Assembly (NCBI GenBank): GCA_015039465.1
Contig: MU130302.1
Span: 258,573 to 287,954 of the forward strand
Direction of reading: 5' to 3'
DNA length: 29,382 bases
Origin: Phlegmacium glaucopus
Taxonomy: Eukaryota; Basidiomycota; Agaricomycetes; Agaricales; Cortinariaceae
Positions 1 to 8,307 of this stretch are shown here, one piece after another. The notes below the pieces were generated by a model. That model made no database searches and was not told where the DNA came from. It worked only from the letters and a program-made list of their open reading frames with translations. Numbering within the stretch: position 1 is the stretch's first letter; each line of letters opens with the position of its first letter. Made by a program: the position numbers and the translations under genes.

Positions 1-263
1 ATAATTATCACTAAGTCAGGCCATGAACAGACCACGAACAGACGGCCTGAACATCCGATAAAGGCGACCGACAGGCAACCTGAAAAGGTAACCTGTACAG
101 GCGGCCTTAATAACAGGCCGGCCTGTTGATGGCCTTAATCGTTGCCTTTCACTGACCTGTTAAAGGGAATAAATATGGTACTTTTCAATTTAATTTAATT
201 TTTTCACAGGTCTTCATCAGGCCGCCTTCAGGCCGGCCTGTTACACCCCCTCACATTTCTGGA
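1..263. mobile_element. Far end of the DNA transposon inserted in the integrase (reversed block)
   Basis: In base-complement this stretch is rich in CCGGAC-type motifs and ends in a terminus reading GTCCGGCCGGACAATGTGGG, then GGAGTGTAAAG. It mirrors the normal-orientation terminus at about 2,960-3,014, so the two form a terminal inverted repeat of about 40 bp. The next bases in base-complement, CAGACCTTG at 264-272, repeat the 9 bp found on the other side of the insertion at 3,015-3,023. A perfect 16-bp palindrome, AACAGGCCGGCCTGTT, lies at 112-127, and a 12-bp version at 229-240; both are subterminal copies of the same motif. No transposase is visible between the ends, so the element may be non-autonomous. 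A Mutator-like assignment from the 9-bp duplication is inference. Confidence 0.65.
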
Positions 264-653
264 GTCTGGAACCTAGTTATGTAGGCGTAGATGACGTTAA
301 TAGTCGTTCTGTTGACCTCAAGTGAAGAGGGTAATCGCCTTAAGAGGATGTTGTTATGAGGCTCACGGTGATGGCCACATAGAGGTAAGAAACGGTTGTT
401 TCCGATGCTAGGCCGATAGTGATAGGTAGGCCTCATGCTGGAACAGAGGAGGGTACGAGTGTTCATGCAATGCCTGGAATTGCTTGAGGTGTTTCTTGAG
501 GTTTTTCGATAGGAGTGAAGGGTCCTTGTTATGGTTACAAGACGCCTATTCGCAGCCTAAGGAGGAGGTCTGAAGTTCCAACCTCTAGCTCGGAAACAGT
601 CTCGTGTTAAGAAGGCATGCTGGTCTGGAAGTTTCTTTGAGAGGCTCTTCATC
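264..653. pseudogene. Ty3/gypsy integrase C-terminal part, readable only in base-complement
   Basis: Reading the complement left to right gives an uninterrupted frame from 264 to a TAG at 651-653 (about 129 codons). It contains classic chromoviral integrase landmarks: QTLDQYIRIYCNYQQDNW, the PLAEF.YNN segment, ATTGVSPFFANKGY, and the post-core DFKVGDR and FFRTTRPSKKLSEK segments. This is the piece missing from the integrase at 3,015-3,771, which breaks off at the same QTL codons. The frame then stops abruptly after the LSEK motif, where a repeated GTATTC-type stretch (about 665-705) suggests a second insertion or deletion. The family identity is from recognised motifs. The reversed state is seen directly. 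No coding capacity exists here in either normal strand. Confidence 0.88.
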
Positions 654-854
654 CCTGGCAGTTTCAACTGGCATAAGCATAAGCATAAGCATAAACTGGC
701 GTAATATATTACATTTTAAGTTTCAGTTGACACTGGTAAAACACTGGACGTATTAGACGTCGTAACGACAGCTTGAGTTATGGCGAGCTGCGCTGTGGAT
801 GCCGCTTTGGGAAGGAGATTAAGTGTGAGCAAAAGTATGATGTGAATAAAGTTA

Positions 855-1483
855 TACCGGTTTCGTTAGTTCCGATGCTTTAGCTTTGAGGGTCTGTAAG
901 GAACCCGTCTTCTACTAATATTTGAGCAAAGTCGTAAAGATTGCCTCAACCTCTTTTGTCTTTTAATGTTCCAAGATAAACCTTTTTTCCTGAGAAGCCT
1001 CCACTCATCGTCGTAAAAATTTTACTAAGCACCGATTTTTGGAAGATCTTGTGTTCACCTCTCAGGGCTCAACGACAAAAATTCGCTTAACCCAGATAGT
1101 AACACGGCCCTGACAAGGTTGAGTTAGGACCACGCTAATCACTCGCCGAATTTCCGGTTAATCTGTCCATTCACGATTTATTGTATAATAAGGTAACGAT
1201 TAAGTGATAATCCGAATGCTTCTGCATAGCGTTCGTGCGTCGAGCTGAAGCAGTTTGACCACTGCCGCAACTACCGCCTTTACACCTCGTAAAACTAATA
1301 ATATAAGGCCGACTCCCTGGGTTGCTTCCTTGTGGAAACCAACGCCAATTATAGACCGCATGACAAAAACAATGTATAACTAATTAAACTCAAGATTAGT
1401 AAAAAAAATAAATCTCCTGTAACTCTTTCTAAAATTTAAGAAAGGAGCAGAAGTGTTCTATAAAAGTCGAGCAGGATTACAGC
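855..1483. CDS. Transposon-type SANT/trihelix-like gene, partial, readable only in base-complement
   Basis: In base-complement an ATG at 855 opens a gene with exons at about 855-1001, 1049-1167, 1213-1358 and 1415 to at least 1483. The introns are GTGAGT...TAG, GTAAGT...TAG and GTACTG...TAG, 45-56 nt long, and phases match across all three. The product (MAKAIKATKSKLPDIPWAED at the start, FGKKDSSENTSGES and RKHAARLRQTGDGVDG inside, FKFFPRLHKIFSARPNVV near the end) resembles a repetitive basidiomycete protein carried by DNA transposons. That family has a Myb/SANT-like DNA-binding look, but this is recalled from family knowledge and not proven. The C-terminus is not resolved. Upstream sequence is AT-rich and promoter-like only in the decoded polarity. 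Confidence 0.7.
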
Positions 1484-1849
1484 AAGCTTAAAAATATACC
1501 AATAGCAATACAGTTAACATTATTCATTAATAGGTAGTGGCAATACCGTGTTGCCACCACAATCTTGCTTTTTGTTCAGCTCGCGAGTTGGTCACGTGAC
1601 CACCTGTGACCCACAACAACAAGCGTCCATCACTGTCACCACTGTTACACAACCACAACAAACAACCCGTAACGACGACGACTACCACCAGGACAAAGCC
1701 AGACGACGGACAACAGCGACAACAACGATAATGAACGACAACAACGATGGATGACGACGACGGGTGACGACGACATGACGACGAAGAGAGCAACAAGCAA
1801 CAAGCAATGAACACCAGCAGCAACAACAACAACAACAACAACAATGATG
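1484..1849. repeat. CAA/GAC trinucleotide-rich low-complexity stretch
   Basis: Irregular CAA, GAC and ACC triplets dominate, ending in a pure (CAA)n tract near 1,821-1,843. Open frames exist on both strands only because the triplet composition avoids stops; their translations are runs of N, T, L or V, so I do not call a gene. CpG is far commoner than GpC here, which is odd for repeat DNA and fits the stretch still lying inside the reversed block. Confidence 0.7.
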
Positions 1850-2180
1850 CCCCCTCCTACTGGGGGGGTATTTGGTTTGTTTTTTTTATTATAACTTCAA
1901 CTCTACTAATTACTACCACCAGGTCACCCCCTACCTCGACACACCGGTCTCACCACCCCCCCCTTTCACCAGGGGGGGTTTTTTTTAACGGTTTTTTATT
2001 AGATTTTGAACCACGAGGAGAAACAACATACGACGAACAACCGACCAAACAAACAAATGACAACAACAACAAATGAGAAACGACCGAACGAATGACGACG
2101 ATGACACCCCCCCTCACTGGGGGGGTATTTTTGTTTTATTTCTAGGCTACACAAACGGCGAACCCCCCTCACCGGGGGGT
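1850..2180. repeat. Series of four C-run/G-run hairpins, each beside a T-run
   Basis: Four short inverted repeats occur in 330 bp: C5/G7 at 1850-1868, C8/G7 at 1956-1978, a perfect 7-bp stem with loop TCACT at 2107-2125, and a 6-bp C/G stem with loop TCACC at 2163-2179. Each is followed by a T-rich tail. A fifth hairpin (2648-2668) has the same loop polarity. They look like bacterial intrinsic terminators, but this is eukaryotic DNA and the stretch is probably written reversed, which would put the T-run before the stem. More likely they are a repeated structural motif of an inverted-repeat transposon or satellite. Confidence 0.6.
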
Positions 2181-2221
2181 TTTTTCCTTTTGTTCTTACT
2201 GACTACAACTGCGGTGATCCC

Positions 2222-2598
2222 GCCGTCACACGTTTCGACACCAACCCACCCTTCTCGACACCCACCCACTCGTTTCGACCACCACCCACCCTTATCAACC
2301 ACCACCCGGCCTTATCGACCCACCCATTCCAGCCACCACCCACCCTTTTCGACACCCACGCACCCGTTTTGACAACCACGCACCCGTTTTGACAACCATG
2401 CACCCGTTTTGACAACCACGCACCTGTTTTGACAACCACGCACCTGTTTTGACAACCACGCACCTGTTTTGACAACCACCCATCCTTTTCGACCCGCACC
2501 CACCCTTTTCGACCACCACGCACCCTTTTCGACCACCACGACGCACCCTTTTCGGCCACCAGCCACCCATCTCGGCCACCACACACCCTTTTCGATGA
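2222..2598. repeat. 20-bp minisatellite, about 18 degenerate units
   Basis: Units of the type ACGCACCYGTTTTGACAACC repeat head to tail, cleanest between about 2,355 and 2,480 and degenerate on both sides (TTTTCGACCACC variants). Because 3 x 20 = 60, the minus strand is open in three frames with a 20-residue period (KTGAWLSK...). These frames reflect the repeat, not selection for protein. Orientation is uncertain because the stretch probably lies in the reversed block. Confidence 0.85.
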
Positions 2599-2647
2599 CT
2601 CTCACCCCTTATATATATACGTATTATTGTAATTATTAGTTACTACA

Positions 2648-2668
2648 ACCCTCCTTCACAAGGAGGGT
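2648..2668. repeat. Perfect 9-bp hairpin ACCCTCCTT / AAGGAGGGT
   Basis: Arms at 2648-2656 and 2660-2668 are perfectly complementary with a CAC loop. The loop sequence TCAC/CAC and its polarity match the hairpins at 1,956-2,179, suggesting the whole set belongs to one repeat and one polarity block. AT-rich DNA without genes follows to about 2,835. Confidence 0.6.
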
Positions 2669-2835
2669 AATAAATTAATTTTAATCTTAATTAATATGTT
2701 ACAAAAGTTACAAAAAATCTAAGTTAGTAAGGAATTGACTGAAGTCAATAAAAATCAATAAATTGAATATAGATGTACATGTAACATCAGACAAAATAAC
2801 AATATAACTTGTTTAAAATTTACGTTAAGTCTTGT

Positions 2836-3014
2836 CAAATTCCGATAAAATTCTGCTGGAGTCCGGCAGACTCTGACCGGACATACAGTCTGGTCATTTT
2901 TCTACTTCAAAATTACTTGACCGGACTATGACCGGACTATGACCGGAATTTTACCGGAGTCCAGTCAAGTCTGGCGGAGTCCGGCCGGACAATGTGGGGG
3001 ACTGTAAAATACAC
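2836..3014. mobile_element. Near terminus of the DNA transposon that splits the integrase
   Basis: Normal-polarity sequence packed with CCGGAC/GTCCGG motifs (for example two tandem GACCGGACTAT units at about 2,920-2,940). It ends in GGACAATGTGGGGGACTGTA then AAATACAC next to integrase sequence. The element interrupts the integrase directly after QTL codons; CAAGGTCTG at 3,015-3,023 (CAGACCTTG on the coding strand) is one copy of the 9-bp duplication. The partner end is in the reversed block at 1-263. Dense subterminal repeats and long inverted ends are typical of non-autonomous DNA transposons. Superfamily is not proven. Confidence 0.7.
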
Positions 3015-3771
3015 CAAGGTCTGGTCGACGTGTTCCGTTTGTCCGTCACCTTCCAGGTGGTATCCGGAGGTGAAGTGCAGCTTCATGTCGAGGGCTTTTC
3101 CAAGGGATCTGAAGAAGTGAGATACAAACTCGGAACTGCAATCGGAAGTTACATGGGACGGAACACCGTGCTTGGAAAACACGTGGATGACAAATAGTTC
3201 AGCAAGTTGAGCGGAAGTGATGGTGTTGTATGTGGGGATAAATATGGATTGTTTCGTGAACCGATCTACTACGACTAAGACCGCAGTGAAACCTTCGGAG
3301 TCCGGAAGGTGTTCAATGAAATCCATGGAGATGGAGTCCCAGGGACGGGACGGAACAGGGAGTTGTCAGAGTAAACCATATGGTTTATGACATTTGGCTT
3401 TGGACCGAGAACAGGTTGTGCAAGTCCTACAATAATCAGTGACAAAAACACGGATACTGGGCCAAGTGTACTCCCGACGGATAACCGCAAGAGTCCTATT
3501 GACACCGAAATGTCTGGAGACAGGATGGTCATGATAATAACGGAAGGACACGGAGACGAAGATCGCCAGAATCTGGAACATAGATCTGTTGATCAATCCG
3601 GACGAATCCGGAAGAGTCCTTAGACCATCTAGCATACTTCGGATTGTCTAGATCCGATAAGTAGGACTGTGCAAGGGGGTCCGTAGAAAGAGCGGAAAGG
3701 ATCCCCTTGTTGAGCTCTTCGACATCCATGGTAAAGATACCACGGAGTACGGTAGGAAGTAATGAAGTAGC
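3015..3771 (-). pseudogene. pol: integrase N-terminal and core part, frameshifted and truncated
   Basis: The pol frame continues after the 3772 TGA as MDVEELNKGILSALSTDPL (from 3729), then shifts frame at about 3,560-3,580 into RYYHDHPVSRHFGVNRT, the zinc-binding His-His region, with YCRTCTTCSRSK supplying the cysteines. An in-frame TGA at 3363-3365 separates GLL from QLPVPSRPWDSISMDFIE. The catalytic core follows: LVVVDRFTKQSIFIP and FSKHGVPSHVTSDCSSEFVS (first and second acidic positions), then GDGQTEHVDQTL, where the glutamate region ends and the DNA transposon begins. The C-terminal part of this integrase is recovered only at 264-653 in the reversed block. Confidence 0.88.
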
Positions 3772-5916
3772 TCAGAGTGAAGCGGAAAGTTGTTTGGAAG
3801 AAAAGATAGGTTTAAAATTGTGTGGATTGACTTCACCGTAATCTTTCCCTCCCTCCTTGAGATAGAGGTCAGGACGACGAGTCAGCATGTCCGGCTTTGT
3901 TCCGAGACGGCCTGGGCGAAATCTGATAACCATGTTGAATGCGGAAAGGTACTCGGACCACCAGGCTTGATGGCGGGGTAAGATTTTGGTGGTTGCAAAG
4001 TACTCTAGATTTTTATGGTCAGTAACCACATCAATTGGGAAACTAGCACCTTCAAGGTAGTGCTGCCAAGCTTTGAAAGCTTCGAAAATGGCAAGGAGTT
4101 CCTTATTGTGAACGTCGTAATTCAATTCTGCACTGGAAAAGGTATGAGAACGATACGCGATGGGATGGACTTCTCCATCGGAATCACGGATGGAAAGGAT
4201 AGCTGCTAAAGCGTAGTCGGATGCGTCAGTTTCCACAATGATAGGACAGTTAGACTTCCAGTGTGTTAACACCGGAGCAGAAATAAAAGCCTCCTTGAGA
4301 GTCTTAAAAGCAAGGCGACAACTGTCATCAAAAACCCACGGAATATTTTTCCAGGTAAGACAAGTCAACGGAACCACAATATCAGAGTAGTTGTGGATGA
4401 AACGCCTGTGAAAATTAGCAAAACCGAGGAAGGATTGGACATCTTTGACTTTCCGAGGTTCTGGCCAGTCTTGAATGACTTGGACTTTCACCGGATCCAT
4501 AGAAAGGCCATCAGGACTGATCATGTGACCCAGGTACTCGACGCAATCGGAGTGGAAAACACATATCTTACCATTGGCGAAGAGATTATTATCTCGGAGC
4601 CGTTGGAGGACTTCGGAGACATGTTTGATGTGATCTTTTTTGTTGATGGAGAAAATGAGGATGTCGTCCAGATAGATGATTACGAACACATCTAAAAGGT
4701 CAGCAAAAATGGTGTTAAGGAAGCGTTGAAAACCGCCAGGGGCATTGGTAAGTCCAAACGGCATGACAAGCCATTCAAAGGAGCCATAGCGGGTATGAAA
4801 AGCAGTCTTCCATTCATCTCCGGCAGCAATCCGGACAAGATGGTAGGCATGCTTTAAATTGATTTTAGTGAATATTCGGGATTTGCGTGGAGCATCAAGT
4901 AAGTCGGAAACAAGGGGTAAGGGATACTTGTCTTTCCAAGTGATGGCATTGAGTTTTCGGAAGTCGACGCAAAGCCGGAGTGACCCGTCCTTCTTCTTGA
5001 TAAACAGGACAGGTGCTCCGAAAGGAGACTTAGAGGGGCGGATGAAACCCATGTTTAGGTGCTCGTCGATGAATTCTTGGAGTGTTCCTAACTCGGATTC
5101 GGAAAGGGGATAAATCAGACCCAAAGGGGGCTTAGCGGACTCATCGATTTCGATTTTTAGGTCATACTCTCGATGGTCCGCTAGAGTGTTAGCCTTGCCT
5201 TTGGAAAAGACGTCCGAAAATTCGTGATATATTTCCGGAACACCGTCCAGGTCGGAATCGGAAGGTGTAGCGGAGGCTGAGGCGGAACAGCCAGCAGCCT
5301 CAACTGGATCGTGAACGGAAATGGAATAGCATTGGGCTCCTTCAGAACGGATGGACCTCATGAAAGCTGCAGCAGACACTAAGGAAATTTTAGGAGCGGT
5401 CAATGGTTTGGGAACAAAAGGGATATCAGGAGGTGGTTCCAGAATAGTCTCGCAAGGTTTTTCAACCTTTGAACTCGCAGAAACCGTATCGGACATTGTA
5501 ATGTCAGATACCGGAATGGGTGCCTTGGCGGAAACGGAAGCGGGAACTGGAAGGATAACTATACGGTCTCGGAAAGTTACACTGCTATCGACCCAGTCAA
5601 TCAATGGATTATGTTGGGTGAGCCAGTCAAGCCCGAGTACAGCAGGAAAATCGGAATCCAGTTTGGTTAGTAAGAATTGGATTTTGTGGACGGTACCACA
5701 TGAGAACTGAACAGAAACAATGGTAGCATGGGTGATCATGCCCGGAGAAGAACCATCAATGAGACGGAGAATCATAGGAGTAATAGGAAAAATAGGAAAA
5801 TCATTGGACTTCGCGTAATGCTCATCCATGAAACAGTGAGTGGAACCACTGTCAATGAAAGCAGAAAAATCAACATTCAGAAATTGAACGCAAAGAAGAG
5901 AAACAAAGACTGCTCA
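3772..5916 (-). pseudogene. pol: pol: aspartic protease, reverse transcriptase, RNase H
   Basis: After the TGA at 5914-5916 the frame is open to a TGA at 3772-3774. The protease active site is IDSGSTHCF (Asp codon 5851-5853), which precedes the first in-frame ATG at 5829. Next come a long linker, the RT entry motif LGLIYPLSESEL, the fingers segment VLFIKKKDGSLRLCVDFRKL, the catalytic IIYLDDILIFS motif, and the RNase H segment VETDASDYALAAIL with LLAIFEAFKAWQHYLEGA. The region ends in the linker before integrase. The order and motifs are those of Ty3/gypsy pol. The terminal TGA lies within the polyprotein: the same frame continues as ATSLLPTVLRGIFTMDVEEL into integrase. Confidence 0.92.
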
Positions 5917-6008
5917 GGTTTTTGGAGATATTATTGCATTTAGAACTGCAAGAAGCTCAGCACAGGGCTTCTCGCAATTCACCATCTGTGCTGAGTCCAG
6001 TGGATTGC

Positions 6009-7211
6009 TTAGTCTTTTTTTTTTTCTGAACCGGAGTCCTTTGGCTTAGCTGGAGTGGACTTGGAAACGGAATCAGAAACGGTAGAGGCTCGGCCTTTAG
6101 CGGAGCTTGCCTTGGCAAGGTTACAGTCAGGAACGCGATGTCCCGGCTTGCCACAGAAAAGACAAAGTTTATTATCCATCCGGCGTTGCCTTTCTTGCTG
6201 GGTAAGTCTACCCTGCAAGTCCAGCTTGCCTTCTAGATTAGGTTTAGGAGGAGTGGAAGATGAAACCTTACCGGAGTCTACAGGCTTAGCGGATTTTTGA
6301 TCCGAAGGCCGAGACTGTTTACCGGAACTGGAAGAAGGGTTGGAAGAAGAGGGTACAGAGGAGGATGAAGAAGGGGTAGGACCCTTCAGAGGGTTTTGGC
6401 GTTGCTGCGGAGCGGGTTCCCGAGAACATTCTTGCATACGTTCCCAGTAGCAAGCATCGGCATTTTGAGCTTTTTGACGCATCGCAGTTAAAGACCGGGG
6501 CTTGCCATCACCTTTGCTGATTGCATCCTTGATTCGGGAAGGTAAACCTTCGTAAAACCTATACCTCAGAGCAGGCTCGCCCCAAGTACAGTGGACTACC
6601 AAGGAGTTAAACCGGACTAAGTAATCGGAGATACATTGGCCGTCCTTCATTCGGAGATTGGTGAGTTCGTGTTCTATGTCGGCAGACTCATTGTAAGGAC
6701 CAAAATTGGACTGAAGTTCGCTGACGAAGAGGTCCCAATCTTCAAGCCAAGACGGAGGCTCGTCGGTGAGACTGGAAATTCCAGGTTCAAACCATTCCTG
6801 AGCAACATCCCGGAGATAGGACAAAGCAAATGTCACTCACTTGGAGTCATCTCGGAATGTGTCGGAAGAGCTCCGGAAATAGAGCTTGCACTGGAAAAGA
6901 AAAGCTTTCAGTTTCTTAGGATCCTTACCCGTGAAGGGTTTGGGCTCTCTAAGTCTGCCAGCCGAATCGGACTTGGCTGATGATTTCCCAAGGGAATTTA
7001 AAGTGGAAACAAGTTCATTGATATGAATAGATGGAGACTCAACTTCATCTGTAGCCATCCGAGGTTCGTTGATAAGACTAGCCTCTTCGACTACATCTGG
7101 AATGGGAGTCTGCCTGGTAGGAGTATTTTCGTGGGACATGTTTTGTTGTATCGGTAATTGAGTTTTGGAAGTTTTGGAACGAGTTAGCATAGGAGTGGGT
7201 GAGCAGTTCAA
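6009..7211 (-). pseudogene. gag: gag (capsid/nucleocapsid) with an internal TGA
   Basis: The frame starts with ATG at 7211 and runs to TAA at 6009, interrupted once by an in-frame TGA at 6837-6839. The first part carries the REPKPFTGKDPKKLKAFLFQ motif of gypsy gag (the retrotransposon_gag N-terminal region). After the TGA the frame goes on as VTFALSYLRDVAQEWFEP, then a Ser/Pro-rich linker and a CCHC zinc knuckle CLFCGKPGHRVPDC near the C-terminus. Gag would assemble particles and bind element RNA. The product would be about 400 residues if the stop were read through. The stop sits at a conserved junction and is most simply a point mutation. The end lies in an A-run discussed separately. Confidence 0.88.
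6015..6025 (-). other. A11 run at the gag-pol junction, possible -1 frameshift site
   Basis: On the minus strand eleven A residues precede the last two gag codons (GAC TAA). Slipping back one base here enters the frame that leads through DSAQMVNCEK and on to the protease, so the run is placed where a programmed -1 frameshift would join gag to pol. A later in-frame TGA at 5914-5916 blocks this in the present copy. No downstream pseudoknot was examined. A simple length polymorphism of the A-run could also explain the frame change. Confidence 0.45.
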
Positions 7212-7238
7212 ATATACTGTTAAGTTTAAAACAAGGAA

Positions 7239-7793
7239 GTCACGTCGGAGTTACTCCGGAACGGACGGAACGGAACCGGAACAGTAAGCGGAAAGGACGT
7301 TGGCCTCAGCGTGTGTGCTGTGCCGCCCAGCTCCTAAGGTGTCCTGATTTCGGAACGGAAGAAGTAATAAGACGGAAGACCTCAGTGACTTAGAGGACGA
7401 ACAAGAGGAGGAAACAAAGTTGATATTCAAACTGAGGGAAAACATACAAGTTTCGAGTACTTAAATAAATAAAGGAATAGCAACCAAAATATAAAAGATA
7501 AATATAAGTGCTGTGTTCTGCTCCCGGGAAGGTCCTGCATTCTTGGGTGAATAATCCATGGCAGGTATGCTGACTGATGGTGGGAAGGATGATGACAAAG
7601 AATAGTGGTAGTGGCAAAGAAGTGGTAACGGGTTTGGAGTATAGACGGAGGAACCGGAATGACATGGAAAAGTCTCAGAGTTGAACATAGGAAGAGTAGT
7701 TCAGGATATAAGGGAAGGCACTGTACGGAGTACAGACTACCGGAAACAGCTCCGACGGAGCCGGACCGGAGTAACATATAACGGAATGTAACA
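7239..7793 (-). repeat. 5' LTR of the gypsy element
   Basis: On the minus strand it starts TGTTACATTCC (7793) and ends near CTCCGACGTGAC (7239), about 555 bp. The limits come from comparison with the related LTR copies at 9,569 (same TGTTACATTCC start) and at about 13,020 (ends ACTCCGACGTTACA). A CAAGAATGCAGGACCTTC-type core and a conserved GGGCGGCACAGCACA segment occur in all copies. The exact 3' end is uncertain by a few bases. The primer-binding site was not identified. Confidence 0.75.
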
Positions 7794-7910
7794 CACGAGC
7801 ACAGCAACCATCGACTTCTCACAGGGTACTACTGACTCATCTCTACATGGGACAAACTTCGCTTGACTCACTGCCATCTGAGCATGCTCACTCCTGTGGT
7901 GCAACTTGGG

Positions 7911-8100
7911 AGGTCTTTACAGTCCCCCACCCTTTCCAATTGGAAGAATTTAGTACTGTGTCTCACTGTAAAGTCATGTATTCTCAGAATTTCTTTCCAA
8001 TCCCATTCCAATCTCATTCCAACAAATTCCAAGCTTTCCAGTAGAAATCCAGTTTCCAAGAATTCCAATTGCCAACTTCCAAATCAAGTAATTAATCACC
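7911..8100. mobile_element. End of a second DNA transposon with ATTCCAA subterminal repeats
   Basis: AGGTCTTTACAGTCCCCCAC at 7911-7930 closely matches the terminus of the transposon that splits the integrase (AGGTCTTTACACTCCCCCAC when decoded and oriented). Downstream, instead of CCGGAC motifs, the subterminal region is packed with TTCCAAT/ATTCCAA motifs (at least eight between 7,935 and 8,085). The two elements therefore seem to share terminus type and design while using different subterminal motifs. The other end is not recognised; it may be lost or beyond the tRNA-like segment. No coding sequence is seen. Confidence 0.5.
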
Positions 8101-8129
8101 TGACTTGTAGCATATGACAAATAAAAGAA

Positions 8130-8225
8130 TACCAGTAAGGAGGATTGAACCAAAGACCTTGAGAAAGGTCATGTGACATAATTCCCACACTGCATCAGTG
8201 ATCTACCAACTGCACCATCATTGCT
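8130..8225 (-). repeat. tRNA-like segment (SINE head or tRNA pseudogene)
   Basis: On the minus strand an A-box-like TGGTGCAGTTGG (8217-8206) and a B-box-like GGTTCAATCC (8151-8142) lie about 55 bp apart, as in tRNA genes. Between them a perfect 6-bp hairpin, GACCTT/AAGGTC with a 4-nt loop (8155-8170), resembles a long variable arm. I could not build a 7-bp acceptor stem or a clean anticodon arm, so a functional tRNA is unlikely. A tRNA-derived SINE head or a degenerate tRNA is the best reading; chance resemblance cannot be excluded. Confidence 0.4.
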
Positions 8226-8307
8226 TGTATATATACAAAAACTAATGGTTATATATACCCCTCCCACCTGACTAAATAATATATTCTGGCACTTGCTGAA
8301 GGGCTAC

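Larger units (their letters stand above)
1..1483. other. Left block written reversed without complement (firm part)
   Basis: Neither strand as given carries a credible gene here. Complementing each base while keeping left-to-right order yields two coding regions: a gypsy integrase C-terminal part (264-653) and a gene with three GT-AG introns (855-1483). Complement without reversal has no biological mechanism, so this stretch has been reversed but not complemented. The right boundary is not fixed. It must lie left of about 2,835, where normal minus-strand transposon sequence resumes. CpG far exceeds GpC by eye between about 1,540 and 2,300 (the opposite of normal repeat-rich DNA), and the hairpins at 1,956-2,668 share loop polarity. 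Both suggest the block runs to about 2,670-2,830. Confidence 0.93.
3015..7793 (-). mobile_element. Ty3/gypsy LTR retrotransposon, decayed, split by an insertion
   Basis: On the minus strand the order is LTR (7239-7793), gag (7211-6009), protease/RT/RNase H (about 5916-3772) and integrase (3771-3015), the layout of chromovirus-type Ty3/gypsy elements. The integrase is cut at 3,015 by a DNA transposon, and its continuation appears only in the reversed block at 264-653. No 3' LTR is present in the window. Four in-frame TGA codons and one frameshift show the copy is dead. Related LTR pieces lie at 9,435-9,691 and 12,588-13,025. It belongs to a fungal family and encodes no envelope-like protein that I can see. 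Confidence 0.93.

Noticed and set aside
1..1483. Simple assembly inversion at the left end
   Set aside because: An inversion would leave the genes readable on the opposite strand as given. They are not; only complement without reversal reads.
1527..1844. Leu/Val-rich 105-codon frame resembling a membrane protein
   Set aside because: Translation of a trinucleotide-rich tract; no conserved motif and wrong polarity.
1850..2180. Rho-independent terminators suggesting bacterial or phage DNA
   Set aside because: The surrounding genes have spliceosomal introns. The stretch is probably written reversed, which moves the T-run to the wrong side, and there is no upstream gene.
2203..2605. Three overlapping minus-strand frames of 95-127 codons
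   Set aside because: Produced by the 20-bp minisatellite; period of 20 residues, and probably in the reversed block.
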